The position numbers and the translations under genes are program-made. The notes beneath the pieces are model-generated. The model did not search any database, was not told the origin of the DNA, and saw only the letters and a list, made by a program, of their open reading frames with translations. Positions 16,113 to 24,240 of a DNA stretch of 36,507 nucleotides are shown piece after piece; the stretch's first letter is position 1, and every line of letters starts with the position of its first letter. This DNA comes from Baia soyae (GTDB taxonomy: Bacteria; Bacillota; Bacilli; Thermoactinomycetales; Thermoactinomycetaceae): positions 1 through 36,507 of the forward strand of contig NZ_SLXV01000032.1 of assembly GCF_004341445.1 (NCBI RefSeq), given 5' to 3'.

Positions 16113-17159
16113 TTAGATCGACTTAATCATCTCTCTACATGCTTCTATTTTCTCTCGTACTTCTACTATCTTCTTCTGATAACTATCATTTCCATTACGC
16201 TTGTCAAACTGTTTTGCTATCGATTCTACTTCATTGGTTAACCATTCATACGTAACATGCTCTGGGATATGTAAGGTATGTTGGTATTCTTGTATTTCTT
16301 CGAATAGAGTGCTAGCAGCTAAGAAGAAGTCAAACTGGCTATCTTTCTCATATAGCGCTAAAGCCTCTGGCAAATGTCTCTCTAGCAGGAGAACTGCCTT
16401 CTTTTTATCTGTTACCGTTAAAAATTGAATGTGCTCCGCTACCCACGGGATAAACCCTTTTTCCTCTCGAATCAAAGGATAACCTATTTGATGATATTGC
16501 CATGCAAGTTCCACCTTACCCGCTTGAAGCGTAGGTAGAAGAAAATCAGCATACGTGGTAGAAGGAACACTATGGCAACTTTCCCGACCATTAAATAATG
16601 ATTTTGCTAGTTCTTCTGCTCGTTCCAAATCTTTCTCTAGATAATAGGAGATTTGCTGGTCTAGTTCACAAGCCCAGCAATCAGACATGCTATCCCTCGG
16701 CTCCTTAATCCATAACTGAAAATATTTTTCTGCTTCTTCTAGATCCCCTTTTTCCAAAGCGAACTTCCGTTTTAACCTATAGTAAGGACGAAGCTTATAC
16801 CCTAATTCCTGATATCTCCTTTTTAAATCCGCCAACGTTTCTTCCACTTTCTCTAGATGAACCTGCAGAAAGCTAGGAAGGTGCTCTGCAATCCATTTAT
16901 ACGTCCACATGACATCGTGACTATCAAAACGCTCAGGCTCTTTATCATACTGGGCGAGGCACCAAGCAAAGGACACAATCGCCTTCTCTGCTCTACCTGA
17001 GAAAATGGCTACCTCTATATAATCCATACGTTCATAAAAGGCTTCCTCTACCTCTTGAAGACTATCCAAAATACGAATCGCTTCTTCCATTAATGCAAGC
17101 TTTGTATCTCCATTTGGTAGTGACTCAGCTTGTTTCAGCAATCTCTGGTAATCCATCAT
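16113..17159 (-). CDS. TPR-like helical protein coupled to an HSP90-family gene
   Basis: 348 residues from the ATG at 17159, which overlaps the HSP90 stop codon (ATGATGG) and lies just after GGAGG. That arrangement means translational coupling. The protein is all-helical with TPR-like pairs (KLALMEEAIRILDSL, DLEEAEKYFQLWIKE, DLERAEELAKSLF) and no membrane segment. I recognise no named family. Given the coupling, it may be a co-chaperone or substrate adaptor for the HSP90-like ATPase; TPR co-chaperones are standard partners of eukaryotic HSP90 but unusual in bacteria. Confidence 0.75.
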   Translation of the reverse strand: MMDYQRLLKQAESLPNGDTKLALMEEAIRILDSLQEVEEAFYERMDYIEVAIFSGRAEKAIVSFAWCLAQYDKEPERFDSHDVMWTYKWIAEHLPSFLQVHLEKVEETLADLKRRYQELGYKLRPYYRLKRKFALEKGDLEEAEKYFQLWIKEPRDSMSDCWACELDQQISYYLEKDLERAEELAKSLFNGRESCHSVPSTTYADFLLPTLQAGKVELAWQYHQIGYPLIREEKGFIPWVAEHIQFLTVTDKKKAVLLLERHLPEALALYEKDSQFDFFLAASTLFEEIQEYQHTLHIPEHVTYEWLTNEVESIAKQFDKRNGNDSYQKKIVEVREKIEACREMIKSI

Positions 17160-18925
17160 TTCTCCAACCTCCAATTGATGAACTGTCGTAAGTTCTTATT
17201 TAGTAATTTCATTTCTGACTGCTTTAACGGATGATGCCCTAGCAAGAGAGCTTGTACATACAAAGTCTCAATGACCGATCTCTGTAATTCTGGATCATCA
17301 GAGTGAAAGAGTTGTTGAATCGTTGGGTTGTCATAGTTAAAACAGAGTTGGGCGAAAGTAGGCTTCACTCCCTCCACTACCATTTGATCGATAATAGAGG
17401 CAAAGAGATCATTTGTCTCCTCTTTGGTATAAGAAGCATTACGGAAAAAGGCCGCCTCTTTATTACTCGTATATAATGCTGGTAGCTCACTCGGGTTAAA
17501 TTTCTTCACATCACATTCACATTGGAAGCGTTGAAGAACCAAATTTGCGATCCGTAAGAAAGCATAGCCTTCTTCTCTTTCCGTCAACGTAAGATCTACG
17601 AAGTTCTCGGAAAAAGTACTAGCATCTACCTCCTGAATCTCAAGCTCTGGAAAGACGTTTGGTAACTTTCTCAGAAGCTCTTTATCGTGGACATACCCTC
17701 CATTTAGGAGAAGAACGGATTGCGCCTTTGCCACTTTACTCACTTGGCGGAACTGATCCACAGATGAGGTGTAAAGAATCATCTCTCCTTCACTCCGTAT
17801 CTCCTTTATCGTCTTTCTCCCTAGAGAAGTGTCAAAAGGTAACCAGTCAATAAAGAGTGCATAAAGCTCATCGTCTTCCACTGCTAACGATTTAATAGAA
17901 GAGTAATGGACATCTAAGATTTTCCAGAAAGTATCTGATTGCTTCTCTGCCAGATTGACTAAATACTTTTTAATACAATCTCCCAGTTCTGCACGAACCA
18001 ATTCTAGTAGGTCACTCTGGTAAAACTCCTCTCTTGATGCAGTTAAGCGGAGTTCATTTGCATTTAAAATACCAGTAACAAAGAAAGCCCAATCCGGTAA
18101 AATATTACTTACCTTTTCTGATAGAAGCATCTGTTTCACATAAACCTGATGGGATTGTTTTGCATTCGTACTAACGGCATACGGTAAGACATACGCGATC
18201 CCTTTGACACCTCCGATAGTAGAAGAAAGTGGAATTGCATCTAGATATATTTCTCCATTTCTCTCTTCCGCATATTGGAGAGCTAGTTCTGTTGTCATCT
18301 CCCATGGAGCTCTTTTTGCGTTTAAACGAATCTGTTCTTCTCCGTAAAAATAGATAGGATAAGGCAAAAACTCCCCATAATGCTTCACATATCTCCGGAC
18401 ACTATTCGGCTGAAAGTATTCTTCAAACCCTCTTTTACTCTGTAAAAACACTTTCGTTCCTGGTGACATTTCCTGATCTAGTTTCTTGATCTGGTAGCTT
18501 CCATCTGGCTTCCCGCGCCACTCGATCACTTCATCCGAATGAACCGATCGAGTAATCAACACAATCTCCTCGCTTACAATAAAGCAAGAGAGCAAACCAA
18601 CACCAAAACGCCCAATAAAGTCTTGTTCTTCGTCGCCTCGCTTGGAAGTTTGTCCAATCTGCGATAAGAACTGATGAACCTCTTCTTCCGTAAGACCAAT
18701 ACCATTATCTTCTATGTACAACGTAGGGGGCTTAGTCGGGGAAGTAAATAGTTCAATTCCAATCGTACCCTCATACTCTGCCATCACCTTTTTATGTGCC
18801 GTAATCGCATCTACACCATTTTGGATTAATTCCCTCAAATATACATGAGGCGTACTATATAAGTGATTAGATAGTAAATCGATCATGCCTTTTAAATTTA
18901 CCTTAAAGTGAAATTGACTCATCAT
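17156..18925 (-). CDS. Divergent HSP90-family (HtpG-like) chaperone
   Basis: 589 residues; ATG at 18925 or the adjacent ATG at 18922, after AAGGAG. The N-terminal GHKL ATPase carries the HSP90 signatures YLRELIQNGVDAI (Glu and Mg-binding Asn), YIEDNGIGLTEEEV (ATP-binding Asp) and FIGRFGVGLLSCFIV. The middle domain includes FFVTGILNANELRLTASREEFYQ, matching the HSP90 arginine-containing loop region (SREEF/SREDL). The C-terminal domain is short and divergent, making the protein smaller than canonical HtpG (about 620-630). It is the first gene of an operon with the TPR protein. It probably serves a specialised client set rather than general folding. Confidence 0.88.
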   Translation of the reverse strand: MMSQFHFKVNLKGMIDLLSNHLYSTPHVYLRELIQNGVDAITAHKKVMAEYEGTIGIELFTSPTKPPTLYIEDNGIGLTEEEVHQFLSQIGQTSKRGDEEQDFIGRFGVGLLSCFIVSEEIVLITRSVHSDEVIEWRGKPDGSYQIKKLDQEMSPGTKVFLQSKRGFEEYFQPNSVRRYVKHYGEFLPYPIYFYGEEQIRLNAKRAPWEMTTELALQYAEERNGEIYLDAIPLSSTIGGVKGIAYVLPYAVSTNAKQSHQVYVKQMLLSEKVSNILPDWAFFVTGILNANELRLTASREEFYQSDLLELVRAELGDCIKKYLVNLAEKQSDTFWKILDVHYSSIKSLAVEDDELYALFIDWLPFDTSLGRKTIKEIRSEGEMILYTSSVDQFRQVSKVAKAQSVLLLNGGYVHDKELLRKLPNVFPELEIQEVDASTFSENFVDLTLTEREEGYAFLRIANLVLQRFQCECDVKKFNPSELPALYTSNKEAAFFRNASYTKEETNDLFASIIDQMVVEGVKPTFAQLCFNYDNPTIQQLFHSDDPELQRSVIETLYVQALLLGHHPLKQSEMKLLNKNLRQFINWRLEK

Positions 18926-19116
18926 TATCTCCTTAAAAAAGATCTATGTAATATTTTAGTTAAAATAGTCACACATTCCATTTGTTATTTTATCACGATC
19001 TATCTGCCATCCTGACAGGTAATTCCCGAAAAAAGGTATTTGTAATCTATTTGCTAAAGAAGGAAGATTATAATAGTTAAGAATGATATACTATTTAGGG
19101 TCAGGAGGAAATTGAT

Positions 19117-20040
19117 TTGAGTGATATTAAACTATTCCGTGTTCACGATAACAGCGTAGAAGAACTAACAGGACAATCCGTTACCATTGAAAAATCATTA
19201 CAAAGTATGTTAGAGCGTCATTTAGAAACATTTCTAGGCGTGCGATTTCTAGCAACTGAGTACAGTACAGGCAAAAAGCATGCAGGCAGAATCGATACGT
19301 TAGGTATTGACGAAAACAACTCACCCGTCATCATCGAATATAAGCGGGCTGTAAATGAAAGTGTTGTCACACAAGGTTTATTTTATCTCGATTGGCTACT
19401 AGATCATAAAGACGAATTTGAGTTAATGGTTATGCGTAGATATGGCGCCGAAGTATCGGATGTAATAGATTGGGGTAGTCCACGCTTATTATGTATTGCA
19501 GGTGGTTTTACTAAATTTGATAAGCATGCAATACAACAGATTGATAGAAACATAGAGTTGTACGTTTATAAATATTATGATGACAGGTTTTTATTACTTG
19601 AATTAATTAATGCAACTACTGCACAAACCACACAAGTACGCGATAATTCGGTTTCTACAACAACTGCCCCACGCAATTCGAAGACAAAGACAATTTCCGA
19701 TTACTTGGATCAAGCTGATGAGAAAGTTATCGATAGATATGAAACATTAAAGGCGTACATGTTGGCTTTAGGCGATGAGGTACATATCAAAGTTGTAAAA
19801 AATTACATAGCATTTAAGCGGATACAAAACTTTGTATGTCTTCAAGTACACCCCCAAACGGGCAGAATACTATTAAATGTAAAAGTAGATCCGGATCATA
19901 TTACATTAGAAAACGGCTTTACTCGTGACGTCAGGAACATAGGACATTTTGGTACTGGAAACTTAGAAATTGCCATCACGAGCGATGCAGATATTGAAAA
20001 AGCAAAACATTTAATTAGCATGGCTTATGACGTTAGTTAG
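19117..20040 (+). CDS. DUF5655 protein with a PD-(D/E)XK nuclease-like N-terminus
   Basis: 307 residues from TTG, with TCAGGAGGAA upstream. The first 150 residues carry a PD-(D/E)XK-type core: an early Glu helix, then GRIDTLGIDENNSPVIIEYKRA, giving D and E-x-K catalytic candidates, as in DUF91/NucS-like nucleases. A Thr-rich linker (about 165-190) follows. The C-terminal domain (about 195-307), with YFVCLQVHPQTGRILLNVKV-like beta strands, is typical of DUF5655. No partner methylase is nearby. It is divergent from the HSP90 operon and may be a DNA-processing or defence protein. Confidence 0.8.
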   Translation: MSDIKLFRVHDNSVEELTGQSVTIEKSLQSMLERHLETFLGVRFLATEYSTGKKHAGRIDTLGIDENNSPVIIEYKRAVNESVVTQGLFYLDWLLDHKDEFELMVMRRYGAEVSDVIDWGSPRLLCIAGGFTKFDKHAIQQIDRNIELYVYKYYDDRFLLLELINATTAQTTQVRDNSVSTTTAPRNSKTKTISDYLDQADEKVIDRYETLKAYMLALGDEVHIKVVKNYIAFKRIQNFVCLQVHPQTGRILLNVKVDPDHITLENGFTRDVRNIGHFGTGNLEIAITSDADIEKAKHLISMAYDVS

Positions 20041-20058
20041 AGAATAAAAAGCACATAA

Positions 20059-20105
20059 AAAAGTGTAATAAGGGTTGATATGCTCCCTATTGCACTTTTC
20101 TTTTT
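20059..20105. terminator. Bidirectional terminator
   Basis: AAAAGTGTAATAGGG-type arms pair around a 10-base loop, followed by TTTTCTTTTT. It separates the DUF5655 gene from the convergent end of the lasso operon. Confidence 0.82.
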
Positions 20106-20111
20106 GACTAA

Positions 20112-20468
20112 CTAAATCATCAATATCTTTTTATACGCCTCCGCCTCCCCGTCTACTCTATGACCATCCCCTTCAATCCAAGCATGTGAAGCAAAGGGCG
20201 CCAGCCTTACACCAATTGACCAGTCAACCGCTTTCCCCTTAGATGTTGCATATAGAAATAGAGCAAGCGATTCCTCTAAACAAGCCGTTCGAGAAAGAAA
20301 TAAGCATTTTGCCTGTTCGATTTTAACGAAAGCCTGTTCCACTTCATCTAAAGAGCATACCTGCTTGCACTTCCCTTTTCTTTTACGAAGAAATGGCTTT
20401 AATTGCTCAACATTTCTCGTGCGAATAAGAAATATCGCGATAACCAGACAAATCCATCCTCTTATCAT
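20112..20468 (-). CDS. Lasso peptide B2 protein (transglutaminase-like leader peptidase)
   Basis: 118 residues. The start overlaps the B1 stop (ATGA), so the two are translationally coupled. The family pattern is clear: C63 in TACLEESLALFLYATSKG, WSIGVRLAPFASHAWIEGDG with H94, and an acidic residue soon after (D100 or D105) completing a Cys-His-Asp triad. This protein cuts the leader from the lasso precursor delivered by B1. An N-terminal hydrophobic segment is also present. The gene is intact although the cyclase gene of the same operon is not. Confidence 0.88.
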   Translation of the reverse strand: MIRGWICLVIAIFLIRTRNVEQLKPFLRKRKGKCKQVCSLDEVEQAFVKIEQAKCLFLSRTACLEESLALFLYATSKGKAVDWSIGVRLAPFASHAWIEGDGHRVDGEAEAYKKILMI

Positions 20469-20725
20469 ATTTCAAACACCAACTCCCTCTCACTAAGACT
20501 ACGGACAAAGTGTTTCATATCGTACTTTGCTCTTTCAAATGGAATCTCGTAAGTTTTACTTATATATTGGATAGCCAATTCTACTTCGCCACAAAGATTT
20601 ACTTGCTCCAGAAACTCTGCACCTGTTTTATTAATAGCGAAAAAGCGATTGGTTAGGCAATCTAATAGAACCCATCTTCCCTCAATCTCAGTCAGATGAA
20701 TATGTTCAGGAATTGAAAACTGCAT
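20465..20725 (-). CDS. Lasso peptide B1 protein (PqqD-like RiPP recognition element)
   Basis: 86 residues, typical of stand-alone PqqD/RRE proteins. It begins MQFSIPEHIHLTEIEGRWVLLDCLTNRFFAINKTGAEF by position (residues 1-38); key features are the beta-hairpin with VLLD and the RFFAINKTG turn, followed by a helical C-terminal part. It binds the precursor leader and presents it to B2. It overlaps the end of the cyclase remnant by 20 bases and B2 by 4, so operon order and coupling are clear. Confidence 0.9.
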   Translation of the reverse strand: MQFSIPEHIHLTEIEGRWVLLDCLTNRFFAINKTGAEFLEQVNLCGEVELAIQYISKTYEIPFERAKYDMKHFVRSLSERELVFEI

Positions 20726-21973
20726 TCTTCTCGACTCCTCCGTATTGGATTTGTTTCATTTGACGAAGCCACATCTCTAATGATAGTGTCTGATGAAACT
20801 CTGGAAGGCTTACAGGTACACCCATAGATAACCTATGAAAACACTCTCGAAATCTCCGAATATCTACTAGGTCCAGTTCAGCTAAAATCATTTGTTGAAA
20901 GTTCTCTTGAAACCACGAAAACTGCTGTCTCATTCCATAGTAGACATCTGAAGTATAATTGCCTTTCGTATTACGAGTTAGAAGACAATCTGGAAGTTCA
21001 TGCTGAAATGCTCTCTTCAGTAATGGTTTCAATTCATAGGGATTCATTTTCTTTTCAGATGAAGCTCGCATACAAACCCTAATCACATTATGATCTAAGT
21101 ATGGAAAACAAATATTCACTTGCTCTTGCTCCGCTAAGTCTTTTAATCCATGCGAGACGTGGCCCAGATACTGAATGCCATGAATCGTGTTGGATACACC
21201 TTGATAGATTGAATAATTTTCTTTTGGGAGTGGTGTGGAAAAAGGAAGCCATTTAGGATGGTTACTCATTGGAGAAAGGGGATGCCTATCTTTAGGTGTA
21301 AATGGAAGTTGGAGAGCAAGTTTTAGAGAGCCCATGATCCAAGAGTAGAGGAATCCAACCCACCACTCAAATCACTCGTAATGTACTTATTCTTGCATCT
21401 TAGTAGTACGGATTGGGTTAATTCTTTCTTTAATTGATCCTGCGCCATCTCCCAAGATAGTAGAGACTCTTCGTCTACATCCCATGCCTGGAAAGTATGA
21501 ACATGGTCTCCTTTAAAATGAAGTCCAAATCCGCCCGAAATCATATGAATCGCTTTAAAGGGCGCTTCTAACTCGATATGAGTTCCACCTGTAAGTAAGT
21601 ATCGACGAAGCCAAGGAGTATGTAGTTCAGAATTTATTTTTTGATGGATAATCGAAAGATGGGAAGAAAATAGTAACTGTGCTTTCTGTTTTGCATAATA
21701 GATTGGTCGTACACTCCCCAAATCAGCAAACATCCATAGCTGATTAGATATGCGTATAATGGATTGATAATTTCCGCGAAGGGACAGGATAAATCTTGGG
21801 CTTCTATGGGACACAAAATGCCGAAAGGCCCGATATGACTCTTCCTCATTCGATAACATTTCTCCGATAAAATAACATTCTGCATCGTGATCATTGTAGT
21901 GAACGGTTGGGTCCGTTATACATTCCATGGTCAACCCGTCCATCTTGTAAGTACTGAGGAACACTAGCATCAT
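20706..21973 (-). pseudogene. Lasso cyclase (asparagine synthetase-like C protein), internally deleted and frameshifted
   Basis: Two frames make up the gene. The first (21973-21323, 216 codons) has the glutamine amidotransferase-like N-domain and the ATP-binding signature SDLSGGLDSSTLGSWA, then stops. The second (21335-20706) supplies the C-terminal part, with FPYLDHNVIRVCM. Together they give about 425 residues, against about 600 for lasso cyclases. The segment between the SGGLDSS loop and the C-terminal helices, which should contain an SGxGGD-type motif, is absent. The frame also shifts at the junction near 21320-21340. I infer an internal deletion of roughly half a kilobase, so ring closure should not occur. 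Confidence 0.85.
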
Positions 21974-21985
21974 TCCTTTCTAGAT

Positions 21986-22008
21986 AAAAGGAGGGGACGT
22001 CTGTCCCC
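21986..22008 (-). terminator. Hairpin between lasso precursor and cyclase
   Basis: On the minus strand GGGGAC-AGAC-GTCCCC is followed by TCCTTTTA. It is weak as a terminator. Such a hairpin just after a RiPP precursor gene usually stabilises precursor mRNA or attenuates the downstream enzymes. Confidence 0.6.
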
Positions 22009-22016
22009 ACTCCCAT

Positions 22017-22121
22017 TTAGTGTTGATATGCGTTTTCATCAGCAGTATCAGCAAACTTTCTGCCCAATGTCATCTCTTCAAAAGAGCCGATTTCAATTAC
22101 TTCTGGAGCTTGATATTCCAC
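22017..22121 (-). CDS. Lasso peptide precursor
   Basis: 34 residues from GTG at 22121, after AAAGGAGG with 8-base spacing; the ATG one base off gives a nine-codon dead end. The leader MEYQAPEVIEIGSFEEMT fits the lasso pattern Y-x-x-P-x(4)-x-G-x-F with a Thr two residues before the core. The predicted core is GRKFADTADENAYQH, closing Gly1 onto Asp9. It carries an Asp6-Thr7 dyad inside the ring, the site type modified in aspartimide-bearing lasso peptides. It starts 2 bases from the methyltransferase stop codon. Confidence 0.85.
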   Translation of the reverse strand: MEYQAPEVIEIGSFEEMTLGRKFADTADENAYQH

Positions 22122-22122
22122 A

Positions 22123-23121
22123 TTACACACCTCCTTTCAATTTCACCTTCACTTGATTCCCTACAAAAAATGGCTGTAATTGTTCATAACTAGGGCGTCC
22201 GAGATCGTTCCAGTCATCCCACCAACCCTTAAGCACACCAGCATGTTCCGGATCCGAGATCATCCATTGATTTGGCTCATGATCGCAAACAAAGGCAAAA
22301 CCTCCTGGACTGCTGTAGCCTATCCAATATCCGTAATCAGGGTGGAAGGCATATGTGAAACCGTCTGGATTCGTTCCCAGTAGATAGGCTCTGATATCTC
22401 CTCCGCTTTCTTCAAATGGGGACGTCTCTAGCTGTGAGCGATAAAATACCTCAGCCCACTCTTGACCCGAAATCTCTTTGTTCATCCATTCCGAACTTGC
22501 CCAGACTGGATGATCTTCGTCACCTACTAATCCAGCATGTATCTTCTCTCCAGAAAGACTTATATCCTTAACAGGCTCGGAGGACATCATGATATACCCA
22601 TCCCCACTAACACCTTCCCCATGCAACACTCCACCTTCATTCCTTAGTCGAACCGTAACCGTACCTCTAGCAATAGGAAGAACTCGAAATGGAGCAACAA
22701 TGATTCCGTTTTCACGTATTTGATTCTTCCAAGTATCTGGGAACTCAGGCGGAGTGGTCCAAGCGATAATGCGATCATAAGGCTTTTGGGAGTCATAGCC
22801 GTCTCTTCCATCTCCGGTTATAAAAAGGGTGTTATGAATGTTGTTTTTCTTACATAGTTCTCGTGCCCGCTTGGTCAACTCTGGTTCAATATCAACTGAA
22901 ACGACAGAGCCTCTTAATCCAACCAATTGGGAAAGCAATGCTCCGCTAAATCCTGATCCTGTCCCGATTTCGAGGACACGGTCTCCTTCTTGCACGTCTA
23001 ACATTTCGAGTCCGCTTCTGATTGCGAAGTTTGCTGTGCTTTGTGTGACTTGACTTCCGTCTTCTCGTAGTACAAACGCGTCTCGATCTATATGTTGAAA
23101 TGCTTGATCTATCCTATTCAT
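22123..23121 (-). CDS. PIMT-like O-methyltransferase of the lasso locus
   Basis: 332 residues from ATG, with AGGAGGG upstream. The N-terminal two thirds are a protein-L-isoaspartate O-methyltransferase: TQSTANFAIRSGLEML, VLEIGTGSGFSGALLSQL (SAM motif I), VVSVDIEPELTKRA, TGDGRDGY and WTTPPEFP. A C-terminal extension of about 130 residues (from around 200) is absent from repair-type Pcm and is typical of RiPP-associated PIMTs. The gene directly precedes the precursor in the same operon. The likely role is to methylate Asp6 in the lasso ring, leading to an aspartimide. Confidence 0.85.
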   Translation of the reverse strand: MNRIDQAFQHIDRDAFVLREDGSQVTQSTANFAIRSGLEMLDVQEGDRVLEIGTGSGFSGALLSQLVGLRGSVVSVDIEPELTKRARELCKKNNIHNTLFITGDGRDGYDSQKPYDRIIAWTTPPEFPDTWKNQIRENGIIVAPFRVLPIARGTVTVRLRNEGGVLHGEGVSGDGYIMMSSEPVKDISLSGEKIHAGLVGDEDHPVWASSEWMNKEISGQEWAEVFYRSQLETSPFEESGGDIRAYLLGTNPDGFTYAFHPDYGYWIGYSSPGGFAFVCDHEPNQWMISDPEHAGVLKGWWDDWNDLGRPSYEQLQPFFVGNQVKVKLKGGV

Positions 23122-23231
23122 GTGGCTGGCCCTCCTATTTTTATTGCAGACCTGTTCTAACTAAAGCAACCTAGGGGCAGTAGCAGGAACGTTGGAGTAA
23201 ACGGAGTTTCACGATACAAAAATGAAAATAC

Positions 23232-23450
23232 TTACATGGCTCTCCATCCAAAAAATCGGTGCCTAGAAAACAATCTGAGCTTGTCCCATGCTTCAAACAC
23301 ACCCACGCAATCCTGGAGCGAAAGACCGTACACATCTAAAAACTTTTGTATTTTCTTAGGACTAGTAATCTTTTTCTTGATTTGGCTCTTGATGTGTAGG
23401 ATGTGAAGGGTTCGTTCAGTCGTGCTATACCAAAAGCGAATTTCGTTCAC
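23232..23450 (-). CDS. Hypothetical small basic protein
   Basis: 72 residues from GTG, with AAAGGAGG 7 bases upstream. It is basic (KSQIKKKITSPKKIQKFL) with an aromatic N-terminus (IRFWYSTTERTLHIL), and is probably cytosolic. No family is recognised. It begins 13 bases after the zinc-ribbon gene and ends 110 bases before the methyltransferase, so it may be the second gene of the transcript that enters the lasso operon. Confidence 0.55.
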   Translation of the reverse strand: MNEIRFWYSTTERTLHILHIKSQIKKKITSPKKIQKFLDVYGLSLQDCVGVFEAWDKLRLFSRHRFFGWRAM

Positions 23451-23463
23451 TTCGATCCTCCTT

Positions 23464-23745
23464 TCAAGAACTGAATTTCCTTTTTAGACGGCTGATGATA
23501 ATCGTTCCAACTGCGATCAAGCAAACGTTTCGATGATATTTTGTATTCACTGTGTACCGCTGGATTTCATAATCATCTACCACCGTCGTCACGCGATCAT
23601 ATTTATAAAGCGCCTTCTCTTCATTACATAGAGGACACATAAACGTTTGCTCTGTCTGTGGCTTGCGGCACTGAAATTGTTTACGGGTTGCAATTCTGCC
23701 GCAATCTCGGCATTTTACTTCGGAAAAGTAAAGAGTTAGAGGCAT
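23464..23745 (-). CDS. Zinc-ribbon-like small protein
   Basis: 93 residues from the ATG at 23745, preferred over the GTG at 23757 because AAAGGTGG precedes it with good spacing. CRDCGR and CPLCNE, about 24 residues apart, form a zinc ribbon. The C-terminal half contains a hydrophobic stretch (NVCLIAVGTIIISRLKRK) that may be a membrane segment. Its function is unknown. It is apparently the first gene of the minus-strand unit leading to the lasso locus. Confidence 0.6.
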   Translation of the reverse strand: MPLTLYFSEVKCRDCGRIATRKQFQCRKPQTEQTFMCPLCNEEKALYKYDRVTTVVDDYEIQRYTVNTKYHRNVCLIAVGTIIISRLKRKFSS

Positions 23746-23820
23746 TTTCAATTCCACCTTTCAACACTTTATTTTTCTGCGGTTTGGATCGTAAATATTT
23801 TTCAACTAATCAAAGAGTGG

Positions 23821-23871
23821 TATAATTCACACAACCATTTCATATCAAGCCGTTCCCTAGACGGCTTTTTT
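23821..23871 (+). other. Very short promoter-to-terminator unit
   Basis: A perfect -10 box TATAAT (23821-23826), with a weak TTTTTC 17 bases upstream, is followed within 40 bases by AAGCCGT-TCCCT-AGACGGCTTTTTT, a clear intrinsic terminator (23847-23871). No gene lies between. The transcript would be about 40 nt, or the hairpin insulates or attenuates the 360-bp leader before the regulator gene. Confidence 0.45.
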
Positions 23872-24048
23872 ACACCCAAGACATCGATCACTCTTCCGCT
23901 ACCCTGACTCCAAGATTCATTTCAACCTCACGTGCCCAAGTGGAATGCTGATCCCGACACCTTCCTGATCAATTGAACAACTACGAGATGATCACCTCCG
24001 CAGTAAGGACTGGCCTCTCACCTCCGATTGTATTAAATAGTTAAATTA

Positions 24049-24064
24049 TTTACAAATTTGTAAA
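24049..24064. promoter_or_regulatory. Perfect 16-bp palindrome, candidate operator of the HTH-TPR regulator
   Basis: TTTACAAATTTGTAAA is fully palindromic, 180 bp upstream of the regulator gene. RRNPP-type regulators bind as dimers to such sequences, often in their own promoter. The rest of 23872-24240 contains no gene that I can support. Confidence 0.45.
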
Positions 24065-24240
24065 ATAAACGATTATTATCGTGTCATCCTAGTAAAAATC
24101 AGGCCTGTTTTCTCATCATTTCGGAGGAACACAACCCCTTTTTTACTTTTGGTTGTACAAGCTTCACTAAAATCTAGCTAGACGGTCCGTTCATGCTGAA
24201 AATATTTTGAGAAATTTTTTTATCAAGGGAGGCAAACCCT

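Noticed and set aside
22096-22122. ATG start one base upstream of the lasso precursor GTG
   Set aside because: It reads only eight codons before a stop; the GTG frame gives a classical lasso leader and core.
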